Assembly: GCA_937910905.1 (NCBI GenBank)
Contig: CALEPV010000073.1
Location: 1-62,694 of the forward strand
Reading direction: 5' to 3'
Length of the DNA: 62,694 bases
DNA from: an uncultured Prevotellaceae bacterium
Lineage (GTDB): Bacteria > Bacteroidota > Bacteroidia > Bacteroidales > Bacteroidaceae
Both the position numbers and the translations under genes were made by a program. Below the pieces are notes generated by a model that saw only the letters and a program-made list of their open reading frames with translations, searched no databases and had not been told where the DNA came from. Positions 49,116 to 59,600 of the stretch are shown piece after piece; within the stretch, counting starts at the first letter, position 1, and every line of letters starts with the position of its first letter.

Positions 49116-49850
49116 ATGAAGACATTCCGACTGATGGCCACCATAGCTGTGGCTGCGGCAATGGTTGCATGTGGCAACCGCAGCGAAGCCCGCGCAAGCG
49201 AGGCCGACCGCCAGAAAGTGACTGCAACAGACACCGTTCAGCACCAGGTGCTGATAGAGACCACCGTGGGCAATATACTCGTGGCACTCTACAGCGACAC
49301 GCCCCAGCATCGCGACAACTTCATGCGGCTGGTGCGCGAGCACGTCTACGACTCGCTGCTCTTCCACCGCGTGATACCTGACTTCATGATTCAGGGCGGC
49401 GACCCGAAGAGCCGCTACGCCGCGCACGAAGACCGGCTGGGCAATGGCGACCTGGGCTACACAGTACCTGCCGAGATACTGGTGCCCCAGCACTACCATG
49501 TGCGCGGCGCACTCTGCGCAGCACGCCAAGGCGATGAGGCCAACCCGCAGCGCCGCTCCAGCGCCTCACAGTTTTATATAGTGACTGGCCGCACGTTCAC
49601 CGCAGACGAACTGGCATCCATCAATTATGACCTCTATCAGGCCACACGCGGCAAGGTGACGCTCACCGAAGAGATGCTGCAGACCTACCAGACCACTGGC
49701 GGCGCCCCGTTCCTCGACGGGCAGTACACGGTGTTCGGCGAAGTGCTGGAAGGCATGGATGTGGTGGACAGCATACAGCATGTAAAACGAAACGCGGACG
49801 ACCGCCCATTGGCAGACATCCGCATCGTACGTGCAACAATCGTAAAGTGA
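49116..49850 (+). CDS. Cyclophilin-type peptidyl-prolyl isomerase, lipoprotein
   Basis: A 244-residue protein with a lipoprotein signal (lipobox MVAC; Cys near residue 19). The cyclophilin domain runs from about 42 to the end: TTVGNILVALYSDTPQHRDNF, LFHRVIPDFMIQGGDP (catalytic Arg in FHRV) and SSASQFYIVTG. An insertion of about 40 residues separates the last motif from the C-terminal VFGEVLEGMDVVDSI. It would assist folding of exported proteins at the membrane. It faces tRNA-Ala, whose 3' end lies 12 bases from its stop codon. Confidence 0.92.
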   Translation: MKTFRLMATIAVAAAMVACGNRSEARASEADRQKVTATDTVQHQVLIETTVGNILVALYSDTPQHRDNFMRLVREHVYDSLLFHRVIPDFMIQGGDPKSRYAAHEDRLGNGDLGYTVPAEILVPQHYHVRGALCAARQGDEANPQRRSSASQFYIVTGRTFTADELASINYDLYQATRGKVTLTEEMLQTYQTTGGAPFLDGQYTVFGEVLEGMDVVDSIQHVKRNADDRPLADIRIVRATIVK

Positions 49851-49861
49851 CAATTTGTATG

Positions 49862-49935
49862 TGGAGCATGCGAGACTCGAACTCGCCACCTCTTGACTGC
49901 CAGTCAAACGCTCTAGCCAGATGAGCTAATGCCCC
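49862..49935 (-). tRNA. tRNA-Ala, anticodon GGC
   Basis: A 74-base cloverleaf on the minus strand. The acceptor stem GGGGCAT pairs with ATGCTCC and has the G3-U70 pair that identifies alanine tRNAs. The anticodon arm is TTTGA-CTGGCAG-TCAAG, with anticodon GGC reading GCC and GCU. The T arm is GCGAG-TTCGAGT-CTCGC. The discriminator is A73 and no 3' CCA is encoded. Its promoter is at 49955-49985. Confidence 0.96.
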
Positions 49936-49954
49936 AGTGGTGTGAATTGTGCTG

Positions 49955-49985
49955 CAAAGGTAAGCCTTTGGCCACAAACGGCCAA
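49955..49985 (-). promoter_or_regulatory. tRNA-Ala promoter
   Basis: On the minus strand TTG (49983-49985), 20 bases, TACCTTTG (49955-49962), about 20 bases before the mature tRNA 5' end. Confidence 0.8.
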
Positions 49986-50096
49986 ACAAATCACACAGTT
50001 TTTTGCCACCATACACATAATATAGACATACAATCCACCAATGGGCTGTACGATTCAACTATTATGCTTACATTTGTACCGATATAACTCATCATT

Positions 50097-51023
50097 ATGG
50101 AGAACAGAAGCTTCGTCACTATCGCAAATCACAGCCGTCAGAAGATAGAGTACCTGCTGGCGATGGCGAGAGAGTTTGAGCAAAATCCTAACCGCGACAT
50201 CTTGCGTCATCACGTAGTCGCCACCCTATTCTTTGAACCAAGCACGCGCACACGACTGAGCTTCGAGACAGCGGCCAACCGCCTTGGAGCACGTGTCATC
50301 GGCTTTGCCGACCCCAAGGTGACCAGCGGCACCAAGGGCGAGACACTGAAGGACACGATAATGATGGTGTCCAACTATGCCGACGTCATCGTCATGCGCC
50401 ACTACCTCGAAGGTGCTGCGCTCTATGCCAGCGAGGTGGCTCCCATACCTATCATCAATGCCGGCGACGGGGCCAACCAACATCCATCGCAGACGCTGCT
50501 TGACCTCTACACCATCTATCAGACACAGGGCACGCTCGACAACCTCAACATTTTCCTCGTAGGCGACCTGAAGTATGGCCGTACAGTGCACTCACTGCTC
50601 ACGGCCATGCGTCATTTCAGTCCCACGTTCCACTTCATAGCACCCGACGAGCTGGCCATGCCCGACAGCTACAAGCAGTACTGCCGCGACCACGGCATAC
50701 GCTACGTGGAGCATCAAGACTTCGATGCCAACGTGATAGCCGAGGCTGATATATTATATATGACGCGCGTGCAACGCGAACGCTTCACCGACCTGATGGA
50801 GTATGAGCGCGTCAAGGACCGCTATCTGCTGAAGCTGCCCATGCTCAGCAAGGCACGCGAGAACATGAAGATACTACACCCACTGCCGCGCGTGAACGAG
50901 ATAGAGTACGCCATCGACGACAACCCACATGCCTACTACTTCCAGCAGGCACGCAATGGCCTCTTCGCCCGACAAGCCATCATCTGCGACACGCTGGACA
51001 TTACGCTGGACGAAATCAAATAA
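50097..51023 (+). CDS. pyrB: Aspartate carbamoyltransferase catalytic subunit
   Basis: A 308-residue enzyme catalysing the first committed step of pyrimidine synthesis, carbamoyl phosphate plus aspartate. The carbamoyl-phosphate motif STRTRLSFE starts at residue 49, the HPSQTLLDLYTI motif is near 133, and HPLPRVNEI near 262 binds aspartate. Length is normal. A TACATTTG box at 50069-50076 is a possible promoter. pyrI follows after six bases, so the enzyme is probably the allosteric catalytic-regulatory type. Confidence 0.97.
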   Translation: MENRSFVTIANHSRQKIEYLLAMAREFEQNPNRDILRHHVVATLFFEPSTRTRLSFETAANRLGARVIGFADPKVTSGTKGETLKDTIMMVSNYADVIVMRHYLEGAALYASEVAPIPIINAGDGANQHPSQTLLDLYTIYQTQGTLDNLNIFLVGDLKYGRTVHSLLTAMRHFSPTFHFIAPDELAMPDSYKQYCRDHGIRYVEHQDFDANVIAEADILYMTRVQRERFTDLMEYERVKDRYLLKLPMLSKARENMKILHPLPRVNEIEYAIDDNPHAYYFQQARNGLFARQAIICDTLDITLDEIK

Positions 51024-51029
51024 TTAAGC

Positions 51030-51488
51030 ATGATGCAGAACAAGGAATTACTCGTAGCTGCCATCAAGAATGGCACTGTCATTGACCACATACCAGCCGA
51101 CCGCACATTCGAGGTGGTGAACCTGCTGGGGCTCACAGAAGTGAAGACAGCCATCACCATAGGCTGCAACCTGCAGTCGGAGAAAGTGGGTAGCAAGGGT
51201 ATCATCAAGGTGGAGGACAAGTACTTCACCGATGAAGAGATATCGCGACTCAGCGTAGTGGCACCCAACGCCGTGCTGAACATCATACACGACTATGCCG
51301 TGCAGGAGAAGAAGCCCGTGATGATGCCACAGACGCTGCAGGGCATCATACACTGCCCTAACCCGAAGTGTATATGCAACAATGAGCCTATGCGCACATT
51401 GTTCCACTACAACACCGACACCAATTCATTCCGCTGCCACTACTGCAACACAGAAATCTACGCCAGCGAAGTGATTGTAGAGAAGTAA
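51030..51488 (+). CDS. pyrI: Aspartate carbamoyltransferase regulatory subunit
   Basis: A 152-residue subunit that binds CTP or ATP in its N-terminal domain (GTVIDHIPADRTFEVVNLLG) and zinc in its C-terminal domain. Four zinc cysteines are visible in CPNPKCICNN and FRCHYCNTEI. Length is the same as E. coli PyrI. Its presence indicates feedback control of pyrB by nucleotides. Confidence 0.97.
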   Translation: MMQNKELLVAAIKNGTVIDHIPADRTFEVVNLLGLTEVKTAITIGCNLQSEKVGSKGIIKVEDKYFTDEEISRLSVVAPNAVLNIIHDYAVQEKKPVMMPQTLQGIIHCPNPKCICNNEPMRTLFHYNTDTNSFRCHYCNTEIYASEVIVEK

Positions 51489-51532
51489 CTATCAAAAACA
51501 GCAATACCAAACAACCAAACATACACAACAAG

Positions 51533-52813
51533 ATGGAACGAGACACCACTATCTTTAATCTGATCGAAGAGGAACGCGCACGTCAGTTGCGTGGCATTGA
51601 GCTGATTGCATCAGAGAACTTCGTAAGCCCACAGGTGATGGAGGCTATGGGGTCGCCACTGACCAACAAGTATGCCGAAGGCTATCCTGGCAAGCGCTAC
51701 TATGGCGGCTGCCAAGTGGTCGACAAGGTGGAGCAGCTGGCTATAGACCGCGTATGCGAACTGTTCGGAGCCGAGTATGCCAATGTGCAGCCACACTCTG
51801 GCGCACAGGCCAACGCTGCCGTGTTCCTCGCCTGCCTCAACCCCGGCGACACCTTCATGGGCCTGAACCTCGACCACGGCGGTCACCTCAGCCACGGCTC
51901 GCTGGTCAACACCTCCGGCATCATATATAAGCCCGTGGGCTACAACCTCAACCGTGAGACAGGACGTGTGGATTACAACGAGATGGAGCGTCTGGCACAA
52001 CAACACAAGCCAAAGCTCATCATCGGTGGTGGCTCTGCCTACAGCCGCGAGTGGGACTACAAACGTATGCGCCAGATTGCCGACAGCGTGGGTGCTCTGC
52101 TGATGATCGACATGGCTCACCCCGCCGGCCTCATCGCCGCAGGCTTGCTGGACAACCCACTGAAGTACGCCCACATCGTGACCTCCACCACACACAAGAC
52201 CCTGCGCGGTCCGCGTGGCGGCATCATCCTCATGGGCAAGGACTTCGACAACCCTTGGGGCAAGACAACACCAAAGGGTGAAATCAAAAAGATGTCCGCC
52301 CTGCTCAACTCCGCTGTGTTCCCTGGCATACAGGGCGGTCCGCTGGAGCACGTCATTGCTGCCAAGGCCGTTGCATTCGCCGAGGCTCTCACGCCAGCGT
52401 TCAAGGAGTACCAGACACAGGTGAAGAAGAATGCCGCCACACTGGCCCAGGCACTCATAGACCGCGGCTTCAACATCGTGTCAGGCGGTACGGACAACCA
52501 CTCCATGCTCGTTGACCTGCGCTCCAAGTACCCCGACCTCACAGGCAAGGTGGCGGAGCGTGCACTCGTAGCAGCCGACATCACAGTGAACAAGAACATG
52601 GTGCCATTCGACAGCCGTTCTGCATTCCAGACCAGCGGCATACGTCTCGGCACACCAGCCATCACCACACGCGGCGCCAAGGAAGACCTCATGCTGAAGA
52701 TTGCCGAGCTCATTGAGCGCGTGCTCAATGCGCCCGAAGACGAGACAGTTATCGCAACCGTCCGCGCTGAGGTCAACGGCATAATGAAGAACTATCCCCT
52801 CTTCGCTTACTAA
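51533..52813 (+). CDS. glyA: Serine hydroxymethyltransferase
   Basis: A 426-residue PLP enzyme that converts serine and tetrahydrofolate to glycine and methylene-tetrahydrofolate. The start IELIASENFVSPQVMEAMGS, the NVQPHSGAQANAAVF segment and the PLP-lysine motif VTSTTHKTLRGPRGG (Lys near 223) are diagnostic. Length is normal. It lies 44 bases after pyrI and supplies glycine and one-carbon units for purine synthesis, in line with the PurF-type genes around it. Confidence 0.97.
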   Translation: MERDTTIFNLIEEERARQLRGIELIASENFVSPQVMEAMGSPLTNKYAEGYPGKRYYGGCQVVDKVEQLAIDRVCELFGAEYANVQPHSGAQANAAVFLACLNPGDTFMGLNLDHGGHLSHGSLVNTSGIIYKPVGYNLNRETGRVDYNEMERLAQQHKPKLIIGGGSAYSREWDYKRMRQIADSVGALLMIDMAHPAGLIAAGLLDNPLKYAHIVTSTTHKTLRGPRGGIILMGKDFDNPWGKTTPKGEIKKMSALLNSAVFPGIQGGPLEHVIAAKAVAFAEALTPAFKEYQTQVKKNAATLAQALIDRGFNIVSGGTDNHSMLVDLRSKYPDLTGKVAERALVAADITVNKNMVPFDSRSAFQTSGIRLGTPAITTRGAKEDLMLKIAELIERVLNAPEDETVIATVRAEVNGIMKNYPLFAY

Positions 52814-52843
52814 CAGCATTAACCCCAAAAACACTACACTACA

Positions 52844-54292
52844 TTGGGCGGATTTTTCGGTACGGTCTCTACTCGGGACTGTGTATATGACCTATTCTAC
52901 GGCACAGACTACAATTCACACCTCGGCACGCGACGTGCCGGTCTTGTGACCTTCGACAAGCAAAAAGGCTTCTCACGCAGCATACACTCGCTGGAGCGCG
53001 ACTACTTCCGCTCTAAGTTCGAGGACGAGCTGCACGAGTTCTCGGGCAATCAAGGACTTGGCGTCATCAGCGACACCGACCCTCAGCCTATAATCATCAA
53101 CTCGCACCTGGGACGCTATGCCGTTGTGACCGTAGCCAAGATTAATAACCTGCGCGAGATTGCCGACGAACTGCTGGCACAGCGTATGCACCTGAGCGAG
53201 CAGAGCGCCAACAACCTCAACCAAACAGAGCTTGTGGCTCTGCTCATCAACATGGGCTCGACCTTTGTGGAGGGCATCAACAATGTGTTCCATAAAATCA
53301 AGGGCTCATGCTCCATGCTCGTACTGACCGAGGACGGCATCATAGCAGCTCGCGACCTACTGGGCCGCACACCTATAGTCATAGGACGTAAGGAGACGCA
53401 TCACCTTTCCATCATCGGCACCGACGACTATGAGCAAGCCTACGCCGTGAGCAGCGAGACCACCAGCTTCCCTAACCTCGACTACAAGACTGTGCGCGAT
53501 GTGGGGCCAGGCGAGATAGTTCGCCTACGCGCCGACAGCATTGAAGTGCTGCAGGCACCCGCCAGTCGTTGTCAGATATGCTCATTCCTATGGGTGTACT
53601 ACGGTTTCCCTGCATCATGCTACGAAGGCATCAACACCGAGTATGTGCGCGAGCGCAACGGCAAGATGCTCGGCGAGCGCGACAATGTGGAAGCCGACCT
53701 CGTGTGCGGCATTCCCGACTCCGGCGTTGGGATGGCTCTCGGCTACTCCGAGGGTTCGGGCATTCCCTACAAGCGCGCCGTGCTGAAGTACACACCTACA
53801 TGGCCACGCTCGTTCACACCTGGCAACCAGAGCCGCCGCGACCTCGTGGCCAAGATGAAGCTCATACCCAACGAAGCACTGCTCAAGGACCAGCGCGTAG
53901 TGTTCTGCGACGACAGCATCGTGCGCGGCACACAGTTGCGCGACAATGCCCGCGAGTTCATTGACAACGGAGCCAAGGAGGTGCATGTGCGCATATCCTG
54001 TCCACCGCTCGTATATGGCTGCCCCTTCATCAGCTTCACCAACTCGAAGAGCGACCTTGAGCTCATCACACGTCAGATTATACGCGACTTCGAGGGCGAT
54101 GACAAAGCCAAGCTCGATAAGTACTCGCAGACGGACTCGCCCGAATACAAGCGTATGGTTCAGGAGATTGCACACCGTCTGGGCCTCACCACCTTGAAGT
54201 TCGCCCGCCTTGAAGACCTCATTGAGAGCATTGGTCTGCCAAAGAGCCAGGTATGCACTCACTGCTTCGATGGGAGCAGCTATGATGAATGA
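52844..54292 (+). CDS. Amidophosphoribosyltransferase-like protein lacking the N-terminal Cys (TTG start)
   Basis: A 482-residue homologue of PurF. The phosphoribosyltransferase half is intact, with the PRPP loop VVFCDDSIVRGTQL near 347. The N-terminal amidotransferase half starts MGGFFGTVS, whereas active enzymes have Cys as first mature residue (CGIFG type). With Gly there, glutamine hydrolysis by the usual mechanism should be impossible. The only start codon that fits is TTG at 52844; no ATG lies between it and the glyA stop codon. A second PurF (59930-61816) keeps its Cys. Ammonia-dependent activity or a changed role is possible. Confidence 0.82.
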   Translation: MGGFFGTVSTRDCVYDLFYGTDYNSHLGTRRAGLVTFDKQKGFSRSIHSLERDYFRSKFEDELHEFSGNQGLGVISDTDPQPIIINSHLGRYAVVTVAKINNLREIADELLAQRMHLSEQSANNLNQTELVALLINMGSTFVEGINNVFHKIKGSCSMLVLTEDGIIAARDLLGRTPIVIGRKETHHLSIIGTDDYEQAYAVSSETTSFPNLDYKTVRDVGPGEIVRLRADSIEVLQAPASRCQICSFLWVYYGFPASCYEGINTEYVRERNGKMLGERDNVEADLVCGIPDSGVGMALGYSEGSGIPYKRAVLKYTPTWPRSFTPGNQSRRDLVAKMKLIPNEALLKDQRVVFCDDSIVRGTQLRDNAREFIDNGAKEVHVRISCPPLVYGCPFISFTNSKSDLELITRQIIRDFEGDDKAKLDKYSQTDSPEYKRMVQEIAHRLGLTTLKFARLEDLIESIGLPKSQVCTHCFDGSSYDE

Positions 54293-54336
54293 AGAGTGAA
54301 GATCTACGTATGAAGAGTGAAGAATGATAGTGCCGT

Positions 54337-56523
54337 ATGACAACAACTAATATAGAGCTGGACATGGCTCGCAAGTATGTGCTCTACACGCACAAGAATG
54401 TATTTCTCACAGGTAGAGCAGGTACAGGCAAGACCACTATGCTACAGCGACTGGCCAAGGAGACACGCAAGCGGATTGCTATCGTAGCACCCACGGGCGT
54501 GGCAGCAATCAATGCCGGTGGCATGACCATTCATTCATTCTTCCAGTTGGCACCAGGCCTCTACCTCCCCGGAGGGCATATGGCTGGAGGAGGTGCAGAG
54601 CAGAACAGCCGTGCAATGTCGAAGCACAAGGTGAACATACTGCGTGCCTTGGACTTGCTCATCATAGACGAGATATCGATGGTGAGAGCTGACCTGCTGG
54701 ATGCTATCGACGCTACGCTTCGCCGCTACGGTAAGCCCGACCAGCCGTTTGGCGGAGTCCAACTGCTGATGATTGGCGACCTGCAACAGCTGGCACCAGT
54801 GGCTACGGAGACAGAGTGGCAGGTACTGCAGCAATACTACACATCGCCATACTTTTTTGCATCCACGGCCCTGATGCGCACAGACTTCGTATGCATAGAG
54901 CTGAAGAAGGTCTATCGGCAGGAGAATGACAGCTTCATAAGACTGTTGAACGATGTCAGAGGCGGACATCCATCGGCACAGACCATCAACCAGCTGAATG
55001 CCAGATACGCTCCGACCTTCCGGCCAACGGATGGACAGGAGTGGATTACCCTGACTACACACAATGCCCAAGCAGCCCGAATCAACGAGCAGCGACTGTC
55101 CGCCCTGCAAGCAAAGCCTGCGACCTTCAAGGCAAAGGTTACTGGCGATTATCCGGAGAGCTCCTACCCTACCGACGAAGCTCTGACCTTGAAGGTCGGA
55201 ACGCAGGTGATGTTCTGCAAGAACGACCCATCGGAGGACAAACGATTCTTCAACGGACGCATAGGACGAGTGGTAGACATGTCGAAAGAGTCTGTGACGG
55301 TGGTCTGCTCACGTATGGACAAGCCACAGGAATACGAGCGTATAGAGGTGAAGCCACTGCAATGGGTGAATACCAAATACGTCACCGACTCCAGCACAGG
55401 CGAGATTACACAGGAGGATGTGGGCAGCTTCACGCAGATACCACTCCGTACTGCATGGGCTATAACCATACACAAGAGCCAGGGCCTGACCTTCGAGCGT
55501 GCCATAATTGATGCAGGTAGAGCGTTCTCGCACGGCCAGGTCTATGTCGCGCTGTCACGATGCCGCACGCTGGAGGGCATCATACTGTCCACACCACTGT
55601 CGCAGGCCACCATCAGCAGCGACCCCAATGTCGATGGTTTCCACGAATACGCACGTGAACATACACCCACGGCTGAGAGCTTCATCCGCGACCGGCGTAG
55701 CTTTGTTGAGGACATTCTGTGCGACATCTTCGACTATCGTGCCATCAGCATGAGGCTGCGCCACTACTCGCGACTGGTTGAGGAGTACGCAGGCACCTAC
55801 TACCCCACCTACGCACGTACAGTATCGGGAACATGCACCCAGCTGGATGATCAACTGATGGCTGTCGGGCTGCGATTCCAGCATCAGATACATGAGCTGA
55901 TGCCTGCTGCCGACTCGCTCAGCCAGAACCAGCATCTGCTTGAACGCATACAGAAAGGTATGACCTACTATGCCAAGCAGACAGCCTCTATACTTGGCGA
56001 AATGCTGGAGCAGGAAGTGCCGGAGATTGACAACCGTGTACAATCAGAGCGGCTGAATCGTGAGTATGACTATCTGCGTAGAGACTATGAGCTGAAGATG
56101 CATATCTTCACCGCCTGCGCCACACAGTTCAGCCTGGATGCCTACTGGAATGCCAAAGCACAAGCCGCAATGGTTGAGGACACGGCTCCAAGAAGTAGCC
56201 GCGCAACTCGCAAGCCAAGAAAGGAAAGGGCCAAAGCCGCAGACACCACGCAAAGAAAAGAGCGCAGTGCAAAAGCCGATGTCAGCTACGATTCTATCAA
56301 ACACCCGGCCATCTACAAGGCTTTGCTGGCGTGGCGCACAGAGACGGCTCGCGAGAAGAACCTGCCACCATCATACATATTGCCCATACGTACTGTGATT
56401 GGCATCTCCAATCTATGTCCTGCATCACCGTACGAACTGCTAAGCATATCCGGCATCGGCAAGAAAACACTAGAGGCCTATGGGCCGGACATACTGGAGA
56501 TTGTACGCCTGAACGCAAGTTAG
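54337..56523 (+). CDS. PIF1-like DNA helicase with C-terminal HRDC domain
   Basis: A 728-residue superfamily 1B helicase. Walker A GRAGTGKTT is near residues 26-34, motif Ia APTGVAAINAGG, Walker B LLIIDEISMVRADLLD and motif III MIGDLQQLAPV follow. Motifs V-VI appear as TIHKSQGLTFE and VYVALSRCRTLEG near 370-410. A basic linker (about 610-650) leads to an HRDC domain at the end (LAWRTETAREKNLPP, SISGIGKKTLEAYG). It probably unwinds DNA structures during replication or repair. It begins 44 bases after the PurF-like gene, behind a direct repeat. Confidence 0.92.
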   Translation: MTTTNIELDMARKYVLYTHKNVFLTGRAGTGKTTMLQRLAKETRKRIAIVAPTGVAAINAGGMTIHSFFQLAPGLYLPGGHMAGGGAEQNSRAMSKHKVNILRALDLLIIDEISMVRADLLDAIDATLRRYGKPDQPFGGVQLLMIGDLQQLAPVATETEWQVLQQYYTSPYFFASTALMRTDFVCIELKKVYRQENDSFIRLLNDVRGGHPSAQTINQLNARYAPTFRPTDGQEWITLTTHNAQAARINEQRLSALQAKPATFKAKVTGDYPESSYPTDEALTLKVGTQVMFCKNDPSEDKRFFNGRIGRVVDMSKESVTVVCSRMDKPQEYERIEVKPLQWVNTKYVTDSSTGEITQEDVGSFTQIPLRTAWAITIHKSQGLTFERAIIDAGRAFSHGQVYVALSRCRTLEGIILSTPLSQATISSDPNVDGFHEYAREHTPTAESFIRDRRSFVEDILCDIFDYRAISMRLRHYSRLVEEYAGTYYPTYARTVSGTCTQLDDQLMAVGLRFQHQIHELMPAADSLSQNQHLLERIQKGMTYYAKQTASILGEMLEQEVPEIDNRVQSERLNREYDYLRRDYELKMHIFTACATQFSLDAYWNAKAQAAMVEDTAPRSSRATRKPRKERAKAADTTQRKERSAKADVSYDSIKHPAIYKALLAWRTETAREKNLPPSYILPIRTVIGISNLCPASPYELLSISGIGKKTLEAYGPDILEIVRLNAS

Positions 56524-56567
56524 TGATGGCCCAAAATAGTAGAACGCTAATTATTAACGCAACACAA

Positions 56568-56614
56568 GCGAGCCGCCTACGCTTCCAGTCTTTGCCGGAG
56601 CGCAGGCGGCTCGC
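56568..56614. terminator. Hairpin between convergent helicase and carB genes
   Basis: GCGAGCCGCCTACGCT (56568-56583) pairs with AGCGCAGGCGGCTCGC (56599-56614) with one mismatch, loop 15 bases. T-rich tails are poor on both strands, but the position between two stop codons suggests a shared terminator. Confidence 0.5.
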
Positions 56615-56628
56615 CCGCTAATTAGGTA

Positions 56629-59600
56629 TTACTTATACTCGTTCCAGCTCTTGATCTTCACCTCATCGAGACTCATAGCTGTGAAGGCCTCGATGAATGC
56701 CTTTGCCAGACGGACGTTGGTCATAAGCGGAATGTTGTGGTCGATGGCTCCACGACGTATCTTGTAGCCATTGGTCAGCTCGCGCGAAGAATGGTTCTTC
56801 GGCACGTTGATGACTAGACCCACCTTGTGTTGACTGATGAGGTCAAGCACATTTGTCATAGTACCCTCTTCATCGGGCCATGCCACCTGAATAGCTTTCA
56901 CGCCGTTGTCATTGAAGAAGCGTGCCGTGCCGGCTGTAGCATATATCGTATAGCCCTTCTTGGCCAACTGCTGTGCCGGTTCGAGCAGCGATACCTTACC
57001 CTTGGCACCACCCGATGAGATAAGCACGGCATCCTTGGGTATGCTGTAGCCAGTGGCTATCAGCGAGTTGAGCAGTGCCTCATTGAGGTCATCACCCAAG
57101 CAACCTACCTCACCCGTTGACGACATATCCACACCCAGCACAGGGTCGGCATTCTGTAGTCGTGCGAATGAGAACTGTGAAGCCTTCACGCCGATGTGGT
57201 CGATGTCGAATTCGCTCTTGTCTGGACGATGGTATGGTGCGTCTAGCATAATCTTGGTGGCCGTCTCTATGAAGTTGCGCTTCAGTATCTTCGACACGAA
57301 TGGGAAAGAGCGGCTGGCGCGCAGGTTGCACTCAATTACCTTCACCTCGCGGTTCTTAGCCAGGAACTGAATGTTGAACGGACCGCTGATGTTCAACTCT
57401 GCTGCTATCTTGTGTGCTATCTTCTTTATCTGGCGAATAGTAGAGAAGTAAATGTGCTGTGCGGGGAACACCATAGTGGCATCGCCTGAGTGGACGCCGG
57501 CATACTCCACATGCTCGGAGATGGCGTACTCCACAACCTCGCCCTTGTCGGCCACAGCGTCGAACTCTATCTCCTTGGTCTCGGTCATAAACTTCGATAT
57601 CACCACAGGGAATTCCTTTGATACCTCGGTCGCCATGTTGAGGAAGCGATGCAGCTCTTCGTCATCGTAGCATACGTTCATCGCAGCACCCGACAGCACA
57701 TACGACGGGCGCACCAGTACCGGGTAGCCAACCTTATCTACAAACTCCTTGACATCCTCAAACGAAGTGAGAGCACGCCACGCGGGCTGGTCGATGCCCA
57801 ACTTATCGAGCATTGCGGAGAACTTGTCGCGGTTCTCGGCACGGTCGATATCCACAGGCGATGTACCAAGCACGGGCACACCCTGACGGTGCAACTTCAT
57901 TGCCAGGTTGTTAGGTATCTGTCCGCCCACACTTACTATAACGCCACGTGGCTGCTCCAGATCCATCACGTCGAGCACACGCTCCAGCGACAGCTCGTCG
58001 AAGTAGAGGCGGTCGCACATGTCGTAGTCGGTCGATACGGTCTCAGGGTTGTAGTTTATCATTATCGACTTGTAGCCGAGCTTACGAGCTGTGTTGATAG
58101 CATTGACCGAGCACCAGTCAAACTCCACCGACGAGCCTATGCGATAAGCGCCTGAGCCAAGCACGACTACGGACTTCTCGTTATTGTAGTAGTTGATGTC
58201 GTGCGCAGGCACGTACTTCTCGCCTTCTGGATTGCCGAATGCAGGCACGTGGGTGTACGTGAAGTAGAGGTAGTTGGTCAGTTCCGGATGCTCGCTCGCC
58301 ACGGTCGGTATGCGCTTCACCGACGGCATGATGCCTCGCTGCTTGCGGATGCGACGCATTTCGAGGTTCTCCTTCTCCATGTTGGTAGCCTTCGACTTCA
58401 GCACGAAGCGAGCTATCTGGAAGTCGCTGAAGCCGCAACGCTTCACTTCCAGCAGCAGGTCGTCTGGCAGGTCTTCGAGCTTGTTGTAGGTCTGCAGCTC
58501 GTGCTTCAGGTCCACGATGTGCTTCAGTCGCTCCAGGAACCACACGTCAATCTTCGTCAGCTCCTCTATGCGCTCTATCGTGTAGCCCTCTTCAAGAGCC
58601 TGCGCTATGGCAAATATGCGCAGGTCGGTCGGGTTGGCTAGCTCGTCGTCAAGGTTCTCGAACTTGGTGTGGTTGTTGCCCACGAAGCCGTGCATACCCT
58701 GTCCTATCATGCGCAGGCCTTTCTGCATCATCTCCTCGAAGCTGCGGCCTATGCTCATTATCTCGCCCACCGACTTCATCGACGAACCAATCTGACGGCT
58801 CACGCCGGCGAACTTCGTGAGGTCCCAGCGTGGTATCTTGCATATCATGTAGTCGAGGCTCGGAGCTACGTATGCCGATGATGTGGTACCCATCTCGCCA
58901 ATCTGGTCGAGCGTGTAGCCCAGGGCTATCTTCGCAGCGACGAAGGCGAGCGGATAGCCCGTAGCCTTTGATGCCAGTGCCGACGACCGGCTCAGACGTG
59001 CGTTGATCTCGATGATGCGGTAGTCGTTGGTCTCTGCATTGAAGGCAAACTGAATGTTGCACTCGCCCACGATGCCCAGATGACGTACACACTTGATGGT
59101 GATTTCCTGCAGCATCTTCACCTGCTCCTCGCGCAGCGAACACGTAGGAGCCACCACGATGCTCTCACCGGTGTGTATGCCCAGCGGGTCGAAGTTCTCC
59201 ATCGATGCCACAGTGAAGCAGCGGTCGTTGGCGTCGCGTATGCACTCAAACTCTATCTCCTTCCATCCCTTAAGGCTTTCCTCCACGAGTATCTGTGGTG
59301 CGAAGGTGAATGCGCTTTCAGCCAGTTTGCGAAAAGCTTTCTCGTTGGGGCAAATGCCTGAGCCTAGTCCGCCTAGGGCGTATGCCGAGCGAATCATTAT
59401 CGGGAAGCCAATCTCGTGTGCAGCCTTCAGCGCATCGTCCATGTTCTCCACAGCGTGGCTCACAGGTGTCTTAAGGCTTATCTCGTCGAGCTTCTTCACG
59501 AAGCGGTCGCGGTCTTCGGTGTCCATGATGGCCTCAACGCTGGTGCCCAGCACCTGTACACCATATTCCTTGAGTGTGCCGTTCAGGTAAAGCTCTGTTC

